DNA of 64,000 nt from Photorhabdus luminescens subsp. luminescens (GTDB lineage Bacteria > Pseudomonadota > Gammaproteobacteria > Enterobacterales > Enterobacteriaceae), in assembly GCF_001083805.1 (NCBI RefSeq), contig NZ_JXSK01000013.1, positions 1-64,000 of the forward strand. The letters are read 5' to 3'. The notes beneath the pieces were generated by a model that saw only the letters and a program-made list of their open reading frames with translations, was not told the origin of the DNA and made no database searches. The position numbers and the translations under genes were made by a program. Positions 18,506 to 27,378 of this stretch are shown in pieces (position 1 is the first letter of the stretch; every line of letters starts with the position of its first letter).

Positions 18506-19180
18506 TTACACTGATCTGATTAGCATCAATCCGCATCCCATCGCTTTAGCACGACCAAAGCCTTTTGCATACTGTTCCAAATATAGCTCGCCATCGGTCA
18601 CTGTCAAAAGTCCTTGGAAATCAACGCTGGAAAATTGTATTTTCTGCCCCTGCTTTTTTACGCTTCGATGCTGGGTATAACCTTCAACATCCAGTAAATC
18701 GTCAAACTGAATGCCCCACTGCTGCATACGGCGATTATTCAACAACCAATTACGGGCAGCATTATCCATCATGGCTTTTATTTTCCCCTGCTCCGTTTCA
18801 CCTTGCTGCCTTGCCAGAAACTTAGCATGCATCAAGACATCATGACGCTGACGTTTTCCAGAAGGATCGGTAATACAGATTGTTGGATTAACGCGTAATT
18901 TGAAAGCTAAACGTTGCCCCTCTTTCAATTGAGGATAAAATGCTTTCGTTTCCACCTCAAACAATGGCGACTCAGTTTGAGGTGATGTTTTAGATAAAAC
19001 ATAGAATACGGGTAATCCCATTATTCCAAACTCTTCCCGAAATAGAAATTGACGTTTTTCGTCTGACGAAAACAATTTCCATAACAATTGATGAGAAGTA
19101 TAAACGCCATTCGCACCCAGTTTTGCTAATATATTTGCTGTTTGACTCGATTGCCGAAGCACAACTTTAGACAAATACAT
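18506..19180 (-). CDS. casE: Cas6e/CasE crRNA endoribonuclease
   Basis: Type I-E pre-crRNA processing nuclease. The start MYLSKVVLRQ at 19180 matches the E. coli family opening (MYLSKV), so the longer frame to 19255 is rejected; 224 residues against about 199 in E. coli. The C-terminus has the glycine-rich GFGRAKAMGCGLMLIRS loop typical of RAMP Cas6 proteins. It cuts the repeat hairpin and stays bound to the crRNA in Cascade. It overlaps casD by 14 bp and is the last gene of the operon; cas1-cas2 should follow and do not. Confidence 0.93.
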   Translation of the reverse strand: MYLSKVVLRQSSQTANILAKLGANGVYTSHQLLWKLFSSDEKRQFLFREEFGIMGLPVFYVLSKTSPQTESPLFEVETKAFYPQLKEGQRLAFKLRVNPTICITDPSGKRQRHDVLMHAKFLARQQGETEQGKIKAMMDNAARNWLLNNRRMQQWGIQFDDLLDVEGYTQHRSVKKQGQKIQFSSVDFQGLLTVTDGELYLEQYAKGFGRAKAMGCGLMLIRSV

Positions 19181-19913
19181 CAACACCCTCCTCGACAGAA
19201 AGTTGATACATAGTACGTTGCCGGAATTGCCAACGCGCCCGGTTAATCGGCTCATCCCAAGGATGGCTGATTAAGATATTTGAAGAGCTCATTTCATCTT
19301 TATTCCCCTCCCAAAAATAAGTCACAGTACCATTTGCGCCTAGCCATAATTTATCCTCTCTATCAGAATGAATCAGCGGTGGAAAAGGGATATCCAACGC
19401 GGTTTTTAATGCCGATGACGTAATGAGTTTAGGGCAGAGAGGTAAAGCAAGCGGGCAAGATTTACGTCCAAGATGCAAGATAAATACAGGTTTAAGCAAA
19501 GCATCCCGTAATTGTTCAAGCGTAAAACCAGTATGTTCAGTTAATGTAATAGCCACGATCCAAATACCATCGCAACGATAATCACGATTAGACAGAATGG
19601 TATTCAGTTTATCTGACCTTAATTCACTTTTACGGTTCTGATGAACCACATTATTATTGTGCGTCGGCACTTGCGTCGTATGATAATCACGCATTAAAGA
19701 GCCAGGAACTGTCTGTTTAATTGCAATTAACACACTTTTTTGTAATTTTGCTAATTCAGACTCATTATCTCGTCGAATACCTAACGCGGCGCCTAATAAT
19801 CCCAAAATCGCCGAGCGACCCGGATACAATTCCGTCGGCCGCTCTCCTCCAACCGCAGGTTGGCCCCAACTTGCCATCGGGCCATATAATCGGAAGACTA
19901 AATATGCTTTCAT
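19167..19913 (-). CDS. casD: Cas5e/CasD Cascade subunit
   Basis: RAMP protein that caps the 5' handle of the crRNA in Cascade. The start at 19913 gives MKAYLVFRLYGPMASWGQ, the family opening (YLxLRLxGPMxxWG). The motif GRSAILGLLGAALGI and a C-terminal strand region are present; 248 residues against about 224 in E. coli. It is preceded by casC with a 10-bp gap and overlaps casE by 14 bp. No inactivating change is visible. Confidence 0.93.
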   Translation of the reverse strand: MKAYLVFRLYGPMASWGQPAVGGERPTELYPGRSAILGLLGAALGIRRDNESELAKLQKSVLIAIKQTVPGSLMRDYHTTQVPTHNNNVVHQNRKSELRSDKLNTILSNRDYRCDGIWIVAITLTEHTGFTLEQLRDALLKPVFILHLGRKSCPLALPLCPKLITSSALKTALDIPFPPLIHSDREDKLWLGANGTVTYFWEGNKDEMSSSNILISHPWDEPINRARWQFRQRTMYQLSVEEGVDVFV

Positions 19914-19923
19914 TCTGCCCCCA

Positions 19924-20958
19924 TTACTGCACAACAAATTCAAGTAGCTCGGTCAAAGTTCCTTCCCCGGTGAATGTGTTGAATTTATAGCGGGCATCGG
20001 CACAAGTACCGTAAACCTGATCAATATTGTGCATTTGGCTTTCTAATGCATTAATTGCCGATGGCCCTTGGTCGCTGTCATTAATAGGTTTTAAAAATGC
20101 AACGGATAAAGAACGAGGTTGTTGTTCACCTTTCTCAGCGAGAGCAAAACTGGCATAAGCACGAGAAGCAAAACTATTTTGTTTACCCGCAGGCGATACT
20201 TTCACAGCGGCTTCTGTTAATGCTTTAATCGCTTTATTAGCAAGAGTTTCATCGCCATCCAAATTTTTTATTAATTGCGTTTTATTAATGCAGATATAAC
20301 TGTAAAACAACGCGGCGGCAAAACCCAATTCCCCGATATGGGCCGACCCGGTATCTTCCTTACCATCATTTAAATCATCCACCGCGGTAAAATAATCATC
20401 TTCAATAACCACACTATGCACACTAATAGCATGAGCGACCTGACAGGCGGCCTCGACGTTAAACGCAGGACTTGAAGCTAACATCCGACCAAACAAAGCA
20501 ATATCCACCGCCGTTTGTTTAGTCTTTAATAAATTAAGCTCTTCGGCTGTTGGTCCCCGGTTTTCTTCCGCCAGCACCTCAATTAACGACATGACAGATC
20601 GTTGCTCTGCCGGGCTGATATGCGCCAATTGTTCAATTTCTAAAGCATCTTTTTTTGTTTTTCCAAAAACACCGGCAATCGTTGTAGCCAATGCTTTCGC
20701 GGATTTTTCTTTCACTCCAGCACTGACCAAAGCGTCAAATACCTTAATACCAAATCGCTTGGTGCGAATACCAATATTCTCTGATAACACCTGTTCAAAT
20801 AATTCAGAAGTACGCCAGTGGCGTTTTAAACTTTGAGAACTCACGCGTAAACGTTCAAAACCGCCCATTCTCGCTGTTTTAGGCCGGCCTAAATCATCTC
20901 GATTCAGATTAGATGGCGCATAGGAAGTTAATAAGTGTAATTGAATAAACTGACTCAT
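19924..20958 (-). CDS. casC: Cas7e/CasC Cascade backbone subunit
   Basis: The six-copy backbone protein of type I-E Cascade that coats the crRNA spacer. It opens MSQFIQLHLLTSYAPSNLNR, with the LNRDDxGRPKxxxxGG segment characteristic of Cas7e, then RVSSQSLKRHWR. The start at 20958 is chosen because a TTAGGA ribosome site lies about 9 bp upstream; an in-frame ATG three codons earlier is less well placed. 344 residues against about 363 in E. coli. Apparently intact. Confidence 0.94.
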   Translation of the reverse strand: MSQFIQLHLLTSYAPSNLNRDDLGRPKTARMGGFERLRVSSQSLKRHWRTSELFEQVLSENIGIRTKRFGIKVFDALVSAGVKEKSAKALATTIAGVFGKTKKDALEIEQLAHISPAEQRSVMSLIEVLAEENRGPTAEELNLLKTKQTAVDIALFGRMLASSPAFNVEAACQVAHAISVHSVVIEDDYFTAVDDLNDGKEDTGSAHIGELGFAAALFYSYICINKTQLIKNLDGDETLANKAIKALTEAAVKVSPAGKQNSFASRAYASFALAEKGEQQPRSLSVAFLKPINDSDQGPSAINALESQMHNIDQVYGTCADARYKFNTFTGEGTLTELLEFVVQ

Positions 20959-20978
20959 AATAATCATCCTAAACTCAA

Positions 20979-21560
20979 TTAATGAAAATCCGATAAATCA
21001 ACCGATTTACCACTCGCTGCACGGTAATAATCCATAACCCACTTCACCTTGATACGCTTATCCGCCTTACATGGCCGTAATTGTCCATATTCAGCGAACC
21101 ATTCCTCAATGTCCCGCGCTAAAGCCAAAACAGAAATATTGCCTTTAACTTTCTGTAAAACTTGACGTAATCGACGTAGTAATTCGTTCGGTGTTTTAGC
21201 ATTTTGTAATTGTGAAAATCTTAATTCACTGACAACCGGTTTATTTCCTCCTCCTTTCTTACCCGCCGCTACTGCCAATGTAATATCACTGTTGCTTTTA
21301 ACATAAACTAATGTTGCCGCCATCGTGGCCCAATATTCCAATTTTACTGGATTATCCGATAAGCTAATTTCATCCGGTAAACTAAACCATAAATCCCGAA
21401 AACCTTCAGTTAACATAGCCATCTCAACGTTTTCACAGCGCTTTAACTGGGCTTTATAAGTCAAAGGCGCTGGAATAATACCTTTCTCTTCTAACTGCTT
21501 CGGTGACATAAACATACTTTGCCACCAACGCAATAATATGACTTCGATCTTGCTGTCCAT
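20979..21560 (-). CDS. casB: Cse2/CasB Cascade small subunit
   Basis: 193 residues, helical and basic, in the Cse2 position. It begins at the TAATG overlap with the casA stop, so translation is coupled. In Cascade two Cse2 copies form the belly and stabilise the displaced DNA strand. Assignment rests mostly on position and size, supported by motifs such as LRRLRQVLQKVKG and a basic RIKVKWVMDYYR tail. Confidence 0.88.
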   Translation of the reverse strand: MDSKIEVILLRWWQSMFMSPKQLEEKGIIPAPLTYKAQLKRCENVEMAMLTEGFRDLWFSLPDEISLSDNPVKLEYWATMAATLVYVKSNSDITLAVAAGKKGGGNKPVVSELRFSQLQNAKTPNELLRRLRQVLQKVKGNISVLALARDIEEWFAEYGQLRPCKADKRIKVKWVMDYYRAASGKSVDLSDFH

Positions 21561-23164
21561 TACATTTCCTCTTGACCAGAGTGAATATGGTGATTGGTAA
21601 TAAATGTGTTGATCTCTTTTAAAGCTTTTTGTCCATATAGCCCGATGATTAACTGTTGACGCGCTTTCATACGTTTTGCCATTGAGCGCTCATTACCCAA
21701 TTCAGATAAAGCAACATATTCATCGAATAAATCTCTACAGAGACGACGCAAGGTATTAAGCCAATGTTTAGCCTGCTCTGGTGTCAGAAAAGGCGCCTCC
21801 AAACGTCTATTATTGATAAGTTGATGCACCACAGAAAAAAACAGGGATTCACTTTGTTGCCAAAAAATCAGGTCAATAAAGGAAATGTCGCCTTTCACAT
21901 CCGCGGGCTTTTCAAACCAAGCTGCTTTTATTTGATTTCGGCATAGCCAAATCATATTGGTTGCCAATTTTTGCAGCTCTTTGATTTGATATAGAATCTT
22001 TTCCTGCTGTTCTGGTAAGACAAAAAACAGCGGCACAGTGACAGAATACCAACAACGGGCTTTCATATTATCCATATCGTAGCCAAACACCCACAGACGA
22101 GGCATTACCCTTCGCAGTTCAGCAAAATGACAACATAAAGCATAAAAATGGCTTACGACCGGCGCACAACGTTGCCCTCTCTCATGGCTGGTAAATACCA
22201 AAGCATCCCAAATTTTATACGTCACCCCTCCAGGTTGGCCTTTAATAGATAAATGTTGTGTCGATTTTTTCAGATCCCATTTATAGGGCGTTAACGGATG
22301 AGTCCAATTACCGGAATAATTGCCGCCGTAATTTTGTGTCCGATATTCAGAGACAGTGAATGCAGAATATTTACCTGAAATTTTGCAAACATTTTCTCCC
22401 TCTTCCACCACAAGACGTATACGTCTCGGCATTGCCCAATACATATGTAAGGGATGCACATCCTCAGCATAAATTTCTGTCCCATCATTAACACTCACTT
22501 TTGTTGGCGCTAACCAGGGAAAAATCTGAGCACTGGTTAAATCAGGTTCTGAATAATGCCATTCACTTCGACTAATAACGTTTAACCACAGTTTTTGCCA
22601 TAATGTGGTATCCGTTTGTTGCGGCACTATTAACGTGGTTAATGGCCCTCCGCCTCGTAATCCTACCCGATGGCCCACTCCTCCTGACGGCGCATTAATT
22701 TGTAAGGTAAACAGCGCCAGAGCCGCCATTTCAAGGGACATCACGTCTCCAATGCCACGTTTAATAAAATGATCTGTATTAAGTCTTAAACCATTCGCTC
22801 CCGGCGCTTCAATTAATAATCCAGCTACAGTGGTTGATTTCACTGTTTGCAGCGGATCAAAATCCTGCATAAAAAGAGGCCCTATACCGGTAACATTGAA
22901 AGCATGTACCACTTTATTAAAAGCTTGTTGTAATATCTTTTTATCAGGCGATGCTTCATATAGAGCATGCCATTGATATTTATCTTCTGGCGCAAAAACG
23001 GTTTGTAATAAACCAATAGCAAATTGGCAAGCTGCTCCTTGAAAATCAGCTCGCGGTAAAGCAAAGTCCATAACATCATGATCACATATCGCATTAATAG
23101 GCAGTACTTTTTCACTACCATCACGTAATCGAAAGGGCAACCACGGGTCCTGAACTAAGTTCAT
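21560..23164 (-). CDS. casA: Cse1/CasA Cascade large subunit
   Basis: 534 residues against about 502 in E. coli. It opens MNLVQDPWLPFRLRDGSEK, the classic Cse1 start (xLlxdpWIPV), with a strong AGGAGGT ribosome site 5 bp upstream. It recognises the PAM, opens the target DNA and recruits Cas3. A C-terminal four-helix bundle is suggested by the leucine- and arginine-rich end. It lies 14 bp after cas3 and is coupled to casB. No frameshift seen. Confidence 0.94.
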   Translation of the reverse strand: MNLVQDPWLPFRLRDGSEKVLPINAICDHDVMDFALPRADFQGAACQFAIGLLQTVFAPEDKYQWHALYEASPDKKILQQAFNKVVHAFNVTGIGPLFMQDFDPLQTVKSTTVAGLLIEAPGANGLRLNTDHFIKRGIGDVMSLEMAALALFTLQINAPSGGVGHRVGLRGGGPLTTLIVPQQTDTTLWQKLWLNVISRSEWHYSEPDLTSAQIFPWLAPTKVSVNDGTEIYAEDVHPLHMYWAMPRRIRLVVEEGENVCKISGKYSAFTVSEYRTQNYGGNYSGNWTHPLTPYKWDLKKSTQHLSIKGQPGGVTYKIWDALVFTSHERGQRCAPVVSHFYALCCHFAELRRVMPRLWVFGYDMDNMKARCWYSVTVPLFFVLPEQQEKILYQIKELQKLATNMIWLCRNQIKAAWFEKPADVKGDISFIDLIFWQQSESLFFSVVHQLINNRRLEAPFLTPEQAKHWLNTLRRLCRDLFDEYVALSELGNERSMAKRMKARQQLIIGLYGQKALKEINTFITNHHIHSGQEEM

Positions 23165-23178
23165 AACACCTCCTGCTT

Positions 23179-25896
23179 TTATCTTTCACAAAAACCTATT
23201 GTTGAAGAATAAGTAAAATTCGGATCTTGCTCTGGCAACCAAGGTTGCAAATATCTAATTTGGTAATATCTCTGCTGCAAAGCATTGAGAGCGGGTATTA
23301 ACTCTGTCGGAATGGGAGCTAATTTATTTGCATACTTATATCTGGATAATTTAATCGTACTCAGTGACACCGAAAATTCGCCTGAATTTACCCAAGGTAC
23401 CAGTTGCCTTAAACCTCTTTTTTTCAGAATTAACACCTCAACAGTTTCAATATCACTGTAGCGAGCATTAATATCGGCATCATCTTCATACCAATGATCA
23501 GCACTGCGATCACAATAACCATATAATTGCCACTGTAACCAAAAAGATTTAGCTTTAGCTGTCTGGCTTCGCTCCTCGTTAATGAATTCATTATCTTGGT
23601 GTTTTAACACTTCAGGCGCTTGCTCATAAGCATGACCATAAACTGCCTCAATTAATTGGCGAGTTTCCGCAGGCATACGTATAGCCCCCAATTTTCTCAA
23701 CACGCGCATGCTTAACCACAAACGCGCAGGCGAGCGATAAACACATTGCGTGTTACGAAAATTATAGCTTAGCCAATCTGATCCAGGTTGCTCCCGCCAT
23801 TCAGGCGCGTGAACAAACAATATTGGCGCAGGGCGTGAATCTTTAATACCCCATCGATAAATACCATCACTATCGCGAGTATGACGATGCAAACGCCCGG
23901 CTCGCTGAATGAGATCATCAATAGGACAAATATCTGAAATCATGACATCGGCATCAGTATCTAAACTTTCCTGAAATATTTGTGTGGCGATTAATGCTTT
24001 GCCTCGCCGCATTTCACCCTGACTATTTTTACCAAAAATAGTCATGACATGATTTTCAATCTCTTTTCGATGCTGCAAAATAAACTGGCTATGAAATAAT
24101 AAACAGCGCTCAGGTTCAGTCAGCAAACTTTGCAGCGTCTGATAAGCTTCAATAACATCATCCACTGTATTTCGTATCCAAACGACACATTGCCCTTGTA
24201 CAATGGCGGCTAATACCTTTTCAACACAACTGCCAAAGCTATTTAAGAAATCAACTTTAACTTCCCGGCTAACATCTTTTCGACTTGATAACGGTTGCTC
24301 AATAACAGGCGATATGGCATTTAAACTTATTTTGGTTGCTAAAGGAAAATCCGTTTTTTGCAATAATTGAGAATTTAGTCCACCCGCATTCAGCCAAATA
24401 TCCGTTAAACGCTGACGCTGTTTAAAGGTCAATGTTGCTGTCAACAAAATGGCTGAACCACCCTGATAAAGATGCAGCGCTAATAAATTTTCCAATAAAT
24501 TAAACATAAATTCATCAGCAGCATGGACTTCATCAACGATGAGTACTTTACGATTAAGCCCAAATAATCTCAGTGATTGATAGCGCCTTGGTAAGACAGC
24601 CAATAAAGCCTGATCAATCGCTCCGATGCCAACAGGCGCTAACAGAGCCTGTTTACGTGGATCGGCTAACCATTGATTGCATTGCGCCGAAGAGGGAATA
24701 TCTGTTTTACCATAGTTTCTATCTGGATGACCTAACGCTAAAACGGGTTCACGAAATTGATTATTCATCTCCCGCATACCATGAGCTAAAACGATATTCG
24801 GCTTACTGTCATCCTCTATTGATAGCATTTGCTGATAATGTTTAGCAATTCGACTAAATATTGCATTAGAAGACGCCATTGTAGGCAAACCAAAATAAAA
24901 ACCATCAGCGGCTTTTGCTTGCATCAAACGATGAGTAAGCGCAAACGCGGCTTCTGTTTTACCTGCCCCAGTCACATCTTCCAAAATAAATAGTTGAGGA
25001 GAATTATCTACAGATATTGATTCGACCCACTGTTGCAACGGTGTTGCGGCAAAACCGTAATATTCCTGGATGGAAATAAACGGCTTAATGACCGGCGCCT
25101 TACCTAAATTGGTCGCCATAACCGCTTTTTTTGCCATTGCTTGCGCATGTTGCCAATAATCTGCTAATGGCATAGGTTCGGATTGATAGGTAAAATAATG
25201 ATTATCAGAACCAATCCAATCCGCCAATATTGCAATACCGGCAAACTGCCAACTCACTTGTTCCAATCGCCGTCGCCACTCTTTAGATTGTAATTTTTCA
25301 ATGGGAAACTCAGGTTGAAATAATTCAACCAAATGATGAACAAAGAGTGTGGCAGCAGTAAGATTATGAGGTTCAATAAAATGTTTAATCGCTTTATAGT
25401 GTGTTTTATCAATGGGCTGGCCGTGATGCCCTAATACACAATCCATGAATACCATTAAGGTATCAAACATCTCTCGCTGTTCTCTTCGCTCCACACCTTC
25501 AATATTAACCAGCCTATTAAGTAACTCCGGTTTGATATTTTCCCAGAAATATAACCCTATACGATCATGACAAAAATAACGGCCGCCAGACTCTTTAGAG
25601 CAATCTGGTCGATGCAGACCGACCTCCAGACCGGGAAGTAATTTTTGAAAAGCAGATGCAAATTTACCAATATCGTGCAAAGCCAATATAAAAGAGACCA
25701 TGCTTTGTAGCTGCTGGGTAGATAACGCTAGAAAATTAGCAAGATCTCTAGTCAACGATCTTTCTAAAGAGAGTAACTGCATTCCTACCGCAGCAACATC
25801 CAAACAATGGTAAGGAAGCAGATGATAATCTGCATTATCAACCTCTAAGACTCGCTTCGCCTTACCCCAGTATTGAAAATAAATTGGCATTTCCAT
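23179..25896 (-). CDS. cas3: Cas3 helicase-nuclease
   Basis: 905 residues (E. coli about 888). An N-terminal HD nuclease domain has HDIGKFASAFQ and a second histidine motif near VLGHHGQP. The helicase has Walker A TGAGKTEAA, the box VDEVHAADE, TATLT and the C-terminal QRAGRLHRH. All key residues are present, so interference could work if crRNAs are made. It is first in the operon, with an AAGGAT ribosome site. The 500-bp region upstream should hold its promoter and possible H-NS/LeuO-type control. Confidence 0.96.
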   Translation of the reverse strand: MEMPIYFQYWGKAKRVLEVDNADYHLLPYHCLDVAAVGMQLLSLERSLTRDLANFLALSTQQLQSMVSFILALHDIGKFASAFQKLLPGLEVGLHRPDCSKESGGRYFCHDRIGLYFWENIKPELLNRLVNIEGVERREQREMFDTLMVFMDCVLGHHGQPIDKTHYKAIKHFIEPHNLTAATLFVHHLVELFQPEFPIEKLQSKEWRRRLEQVSWQFAGIAILADWIGSDNHYFTYQSEPMPLADYWQHAQAMAKKAVMATNLGKAPVIKPFISIQEYYGFAATPLQQWVESISVDNSPQLFILEDVTGAGKTEAAFALTHRLMQAKAADGFYFGLPTMASSNAIFSRIAKHYQQMLSIEDDSKPNIVLAHGMREMNNQFREPVLALGHPDRNYGKTDIPSSAQCNQWLADPRKQALLAPVGIGAIDQALLAVLPRRYQSLRLFGLNRKVLIVDEVHAADEFMFNLLENLLALHLYQGGSAILLTATLTFKQRQRLTDIWLNAGGLNSQLLQKTDFPLATKISLNAISPVIEQPLSSRKDVSREVKVDFLNSFGSCVEKVLAAIVQGQCVVWIRNTVDDVIEAYQTLQSLLTEPERCLLFHSQFILQHRKEIENHVMTIFGKNSQGEMRRGKALIATQIFQESLDTDADVMISDICPIDDLIQRAGRLHRHTRDSDGIYRWGIKDSRPAPILFVHAPEWREQPGSDWLSYNFRNTQCVYRSPARLWLSMRVLRKLGAIRMPAETRQLIEAVYGHAYEQAPEVLKHQDNEFINEERSQTAKAKSFWLQWQLYGYCDRSADHWYEDDADINARYSDIETVEVLILKKRGLRQLVPWVNSGEFSVSLSTIKLSRYKYANKLAPIPTELIPALNALQQRYYQIRYLQPWLPEQDPNFTYSSTIGFCER

Positions 25897-26414
25897 CTGA
25901 AATCCTTACTTAAACATCTGTTTTACCTATTTTTAGAACATAATGCGAAAATTTAGATCAGAAAAATACTAGTTTCTGTTTTTTTAGGATAATTCTGTAT
26001 AAAAACTCATTACCTAAACAGATGAATCTTTGGCCGACCTCTGAACATAAGCCAGAATTAAAGTGACATCATAGTGCAAGGAACAGTTTGAGCGGGTAGC
26101 CAACCTATATTCATCTATTTGATAAATAAAGATAATTACATGTAATGTCGGTACTCGTTTTACCAAAGTTCATTTACACTGATAACCCTGCGTATATGAT
26201 GTCAGGCCAAAGTGGGATGAAAATACTGGCGGGTGTTTAACGATGTCAATTACAATTATTTCGTAAATCGATTTTAATCCTCATCTTTACAAATTTAAGC
26301 CCTGATGCGACGACATAACGAAAGAACTAATTAATAGCTTTTCTAAGATAACGGCGTAATTAACCCGGAAATTTTTTATGGTCATTTGACCATTCAATAG
26401 CGAGAATACAAAGA
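25897..26414. other. Non-coding region upstream of cas3, including a decayed copy of the mutS 5' region
   Basis: No convincing gene in about 520 bp. The part next to cas3 must carry its promoter. From about 26249 to 26381 the plus strand resembles 45203-45335, the stretch running into the mutS start codon: GCGACGACATAACGAAAGAA here against GCGATACCATAACAAAAGAA there, then a further similar block through the mutS start. Similarity is patchy (about two thirds identical by eye). Confidence 0.45.
26249..26381 (+). repeat. Imperfect direct repeat, copy A (partner at 45203-45335)
   Basis: About 130 bp aligning, with small gaps, to the region upstream of mutS including its first codons. The best segment is 26297-26325 against 45264-45290. 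Both copies are on the plus strand and 19 kb apart, flanking the retron, fec and lectin blocks. Confidence 0.45.
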
Positions 26415-26800
26415 CTATCGGTGTTTTCCCTGCCATTTTTCAAATTGCGCAGGTCGGAGGCCATACCTTGCTAAAACACCTTCATGCAATCGCCGTAATT
26501 CCTCAATAACCAATGCTTTTAACGTGTCACGCTAAGAAGAATTGCTTAAATGAATCTGAGATAGCTCGGGAAATTATCCGATCTATCCGCTACCGGATCT
26601 GATATTTCCTCCGTGGCGATAACATAGCGGCGGCTTCGACCTTCACCCAACATCTGTACTTTGTTATCTTCAACAAGTTTCCCCAACCAACGTTGAACAG
26701 TCCTTCCAGGAACGGAGGGATGCTCCGCCAATAAATCCGAAACAGACATCGGTTGTGATGCAACACATAAGGTCTCATAAATATCAGTTATTAAACTCAT
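26415..26800 (-). pseudogene. Winged-helix DNA-binding protein, apparent internal deletion derivative
   Basis: The frame from 26800 to 26546 encodes an N-terminal winged helix: YETLCVASQPMSVSDLLAEH, then RTVQRWLGKLVEDNKV and a GEGRSRRYVI wing. After its stop, a coherent second minus-strand frame (26531-26415) reads TLKALVIEELRRLHEGVLA followed by RYGLRPAQFEKWQGKH, which looks like the C-terminal tail of a larger protein, possibly of the winged-helix Fic-type group. I infer loss of the middle of a larger gene. The ATG at 26800 is preferred over a TTG at 26809. The surviving winged-helix part could still bind DNA. Confidence 0.5.
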
Positions 26801-26827
26801 AGCGAACAATAGATTCTAGTAAAAATA

Positions 26828-26893
26828 TGGCGCGATTATGGCGCAATTCAGATTAATCGCGCCACTTTTGTGCCACCAAATATGGCGCGATTT
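26828..26893. promoter_or_regulatory. Operator cluster of TGGCGCGATTA-type sites
   Basis: Four related sites lie directly upstream of the winged-helix gene: TGGCGCGATTA (26828-26838), TGGCGCAATT (26839-26848), the exact inverted TAATCGCGCCA (26854-26864) and TGGCGCGATTT (26883-26893). GC-rich sites in an AT-rich region and their placement 28 bp before the start point to autoregulation by the winged-helix protein. Confidence 0.65.
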
Positions 26894-27236
26894 AAAATCA
26901 TCTTACTATTTCAAATAGATAGAGTGATTTTTTGTACCCGCATTATTAATCTCTCTTAGACTAATATATACTTGTTCGATATATTTAAGGATATTTACCT
27001 AAGCATAAATGCGAACACTCAAGCCATATTTATAGAAATAGAACAACAATATTGCTCTGTAATTATTAAGAAATATTAAAACAACTCCCAATTTTTATAC
27101 TAGTGTTCCTATAAATATTAATCACAAAGTTAACAATTACTCCTAACTCCAGCTTTATTAGTTTGGACATAATCTCTTTTTCCAAACCCTAAATTTAAAA
27201 AAGTTGCCTTTTTATTCGAATTGACTTATATTTAAC
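26894..27236. other. AT-rich region between the operator cluster and the retron RNA
   Basis: About 340 bp with no credible ORF. It should contain the retron promoter and perhaps the a1 part of the non-coding RNA, but I could not identify a convincing a1/a2 pair by eye; CTCTTT at 27173 is the only short complement to AAAGAG at 27361. Confidence 0.3.
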
Positions 27237-27378
27237 CCATGCTAGCGACTAGGAGTATCTCCAGTCAGCAATGTTAGCCTCTACGAGCCTTTATGTAATG
27301 TTACTCTTGTACTGCCCTTCTTCATAAACCTGAAAAGGGTATGTACAGGTAGTAAATTTCAAAGAGAACGAGCCTTTT
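27237..27378 (+). ncRNA. Retron non-coding RNA (msr-msd)
   Basis: Directly upstream of the reverse transcriptase gene. A candidate branching site ATGCTAGC (27240-27246) is followed by an msr-type hairpin: GACT-A-GGAG (27247-27255), loop TAT, CTCC-AGTC (27259-27266). The msd region is a long interrupted hairpin: TTACT/AGTAA (27301-27305 with 27351-27355), GTAC/GTAC (27309-27312 with 27343-27346) and CCCTT/AAGGG (27315-27319 with 27335-27339). The order and spacing match known retrons. Transcript ends and the a1/a2 duplex are not resolved. Confidence 0.75.

Noticed and set aside
27121-27378. a1/a2 complementary ends of the retron RNA
   Set aside because: Only a 6-nt complement was found; too short to support exact RNA ends.
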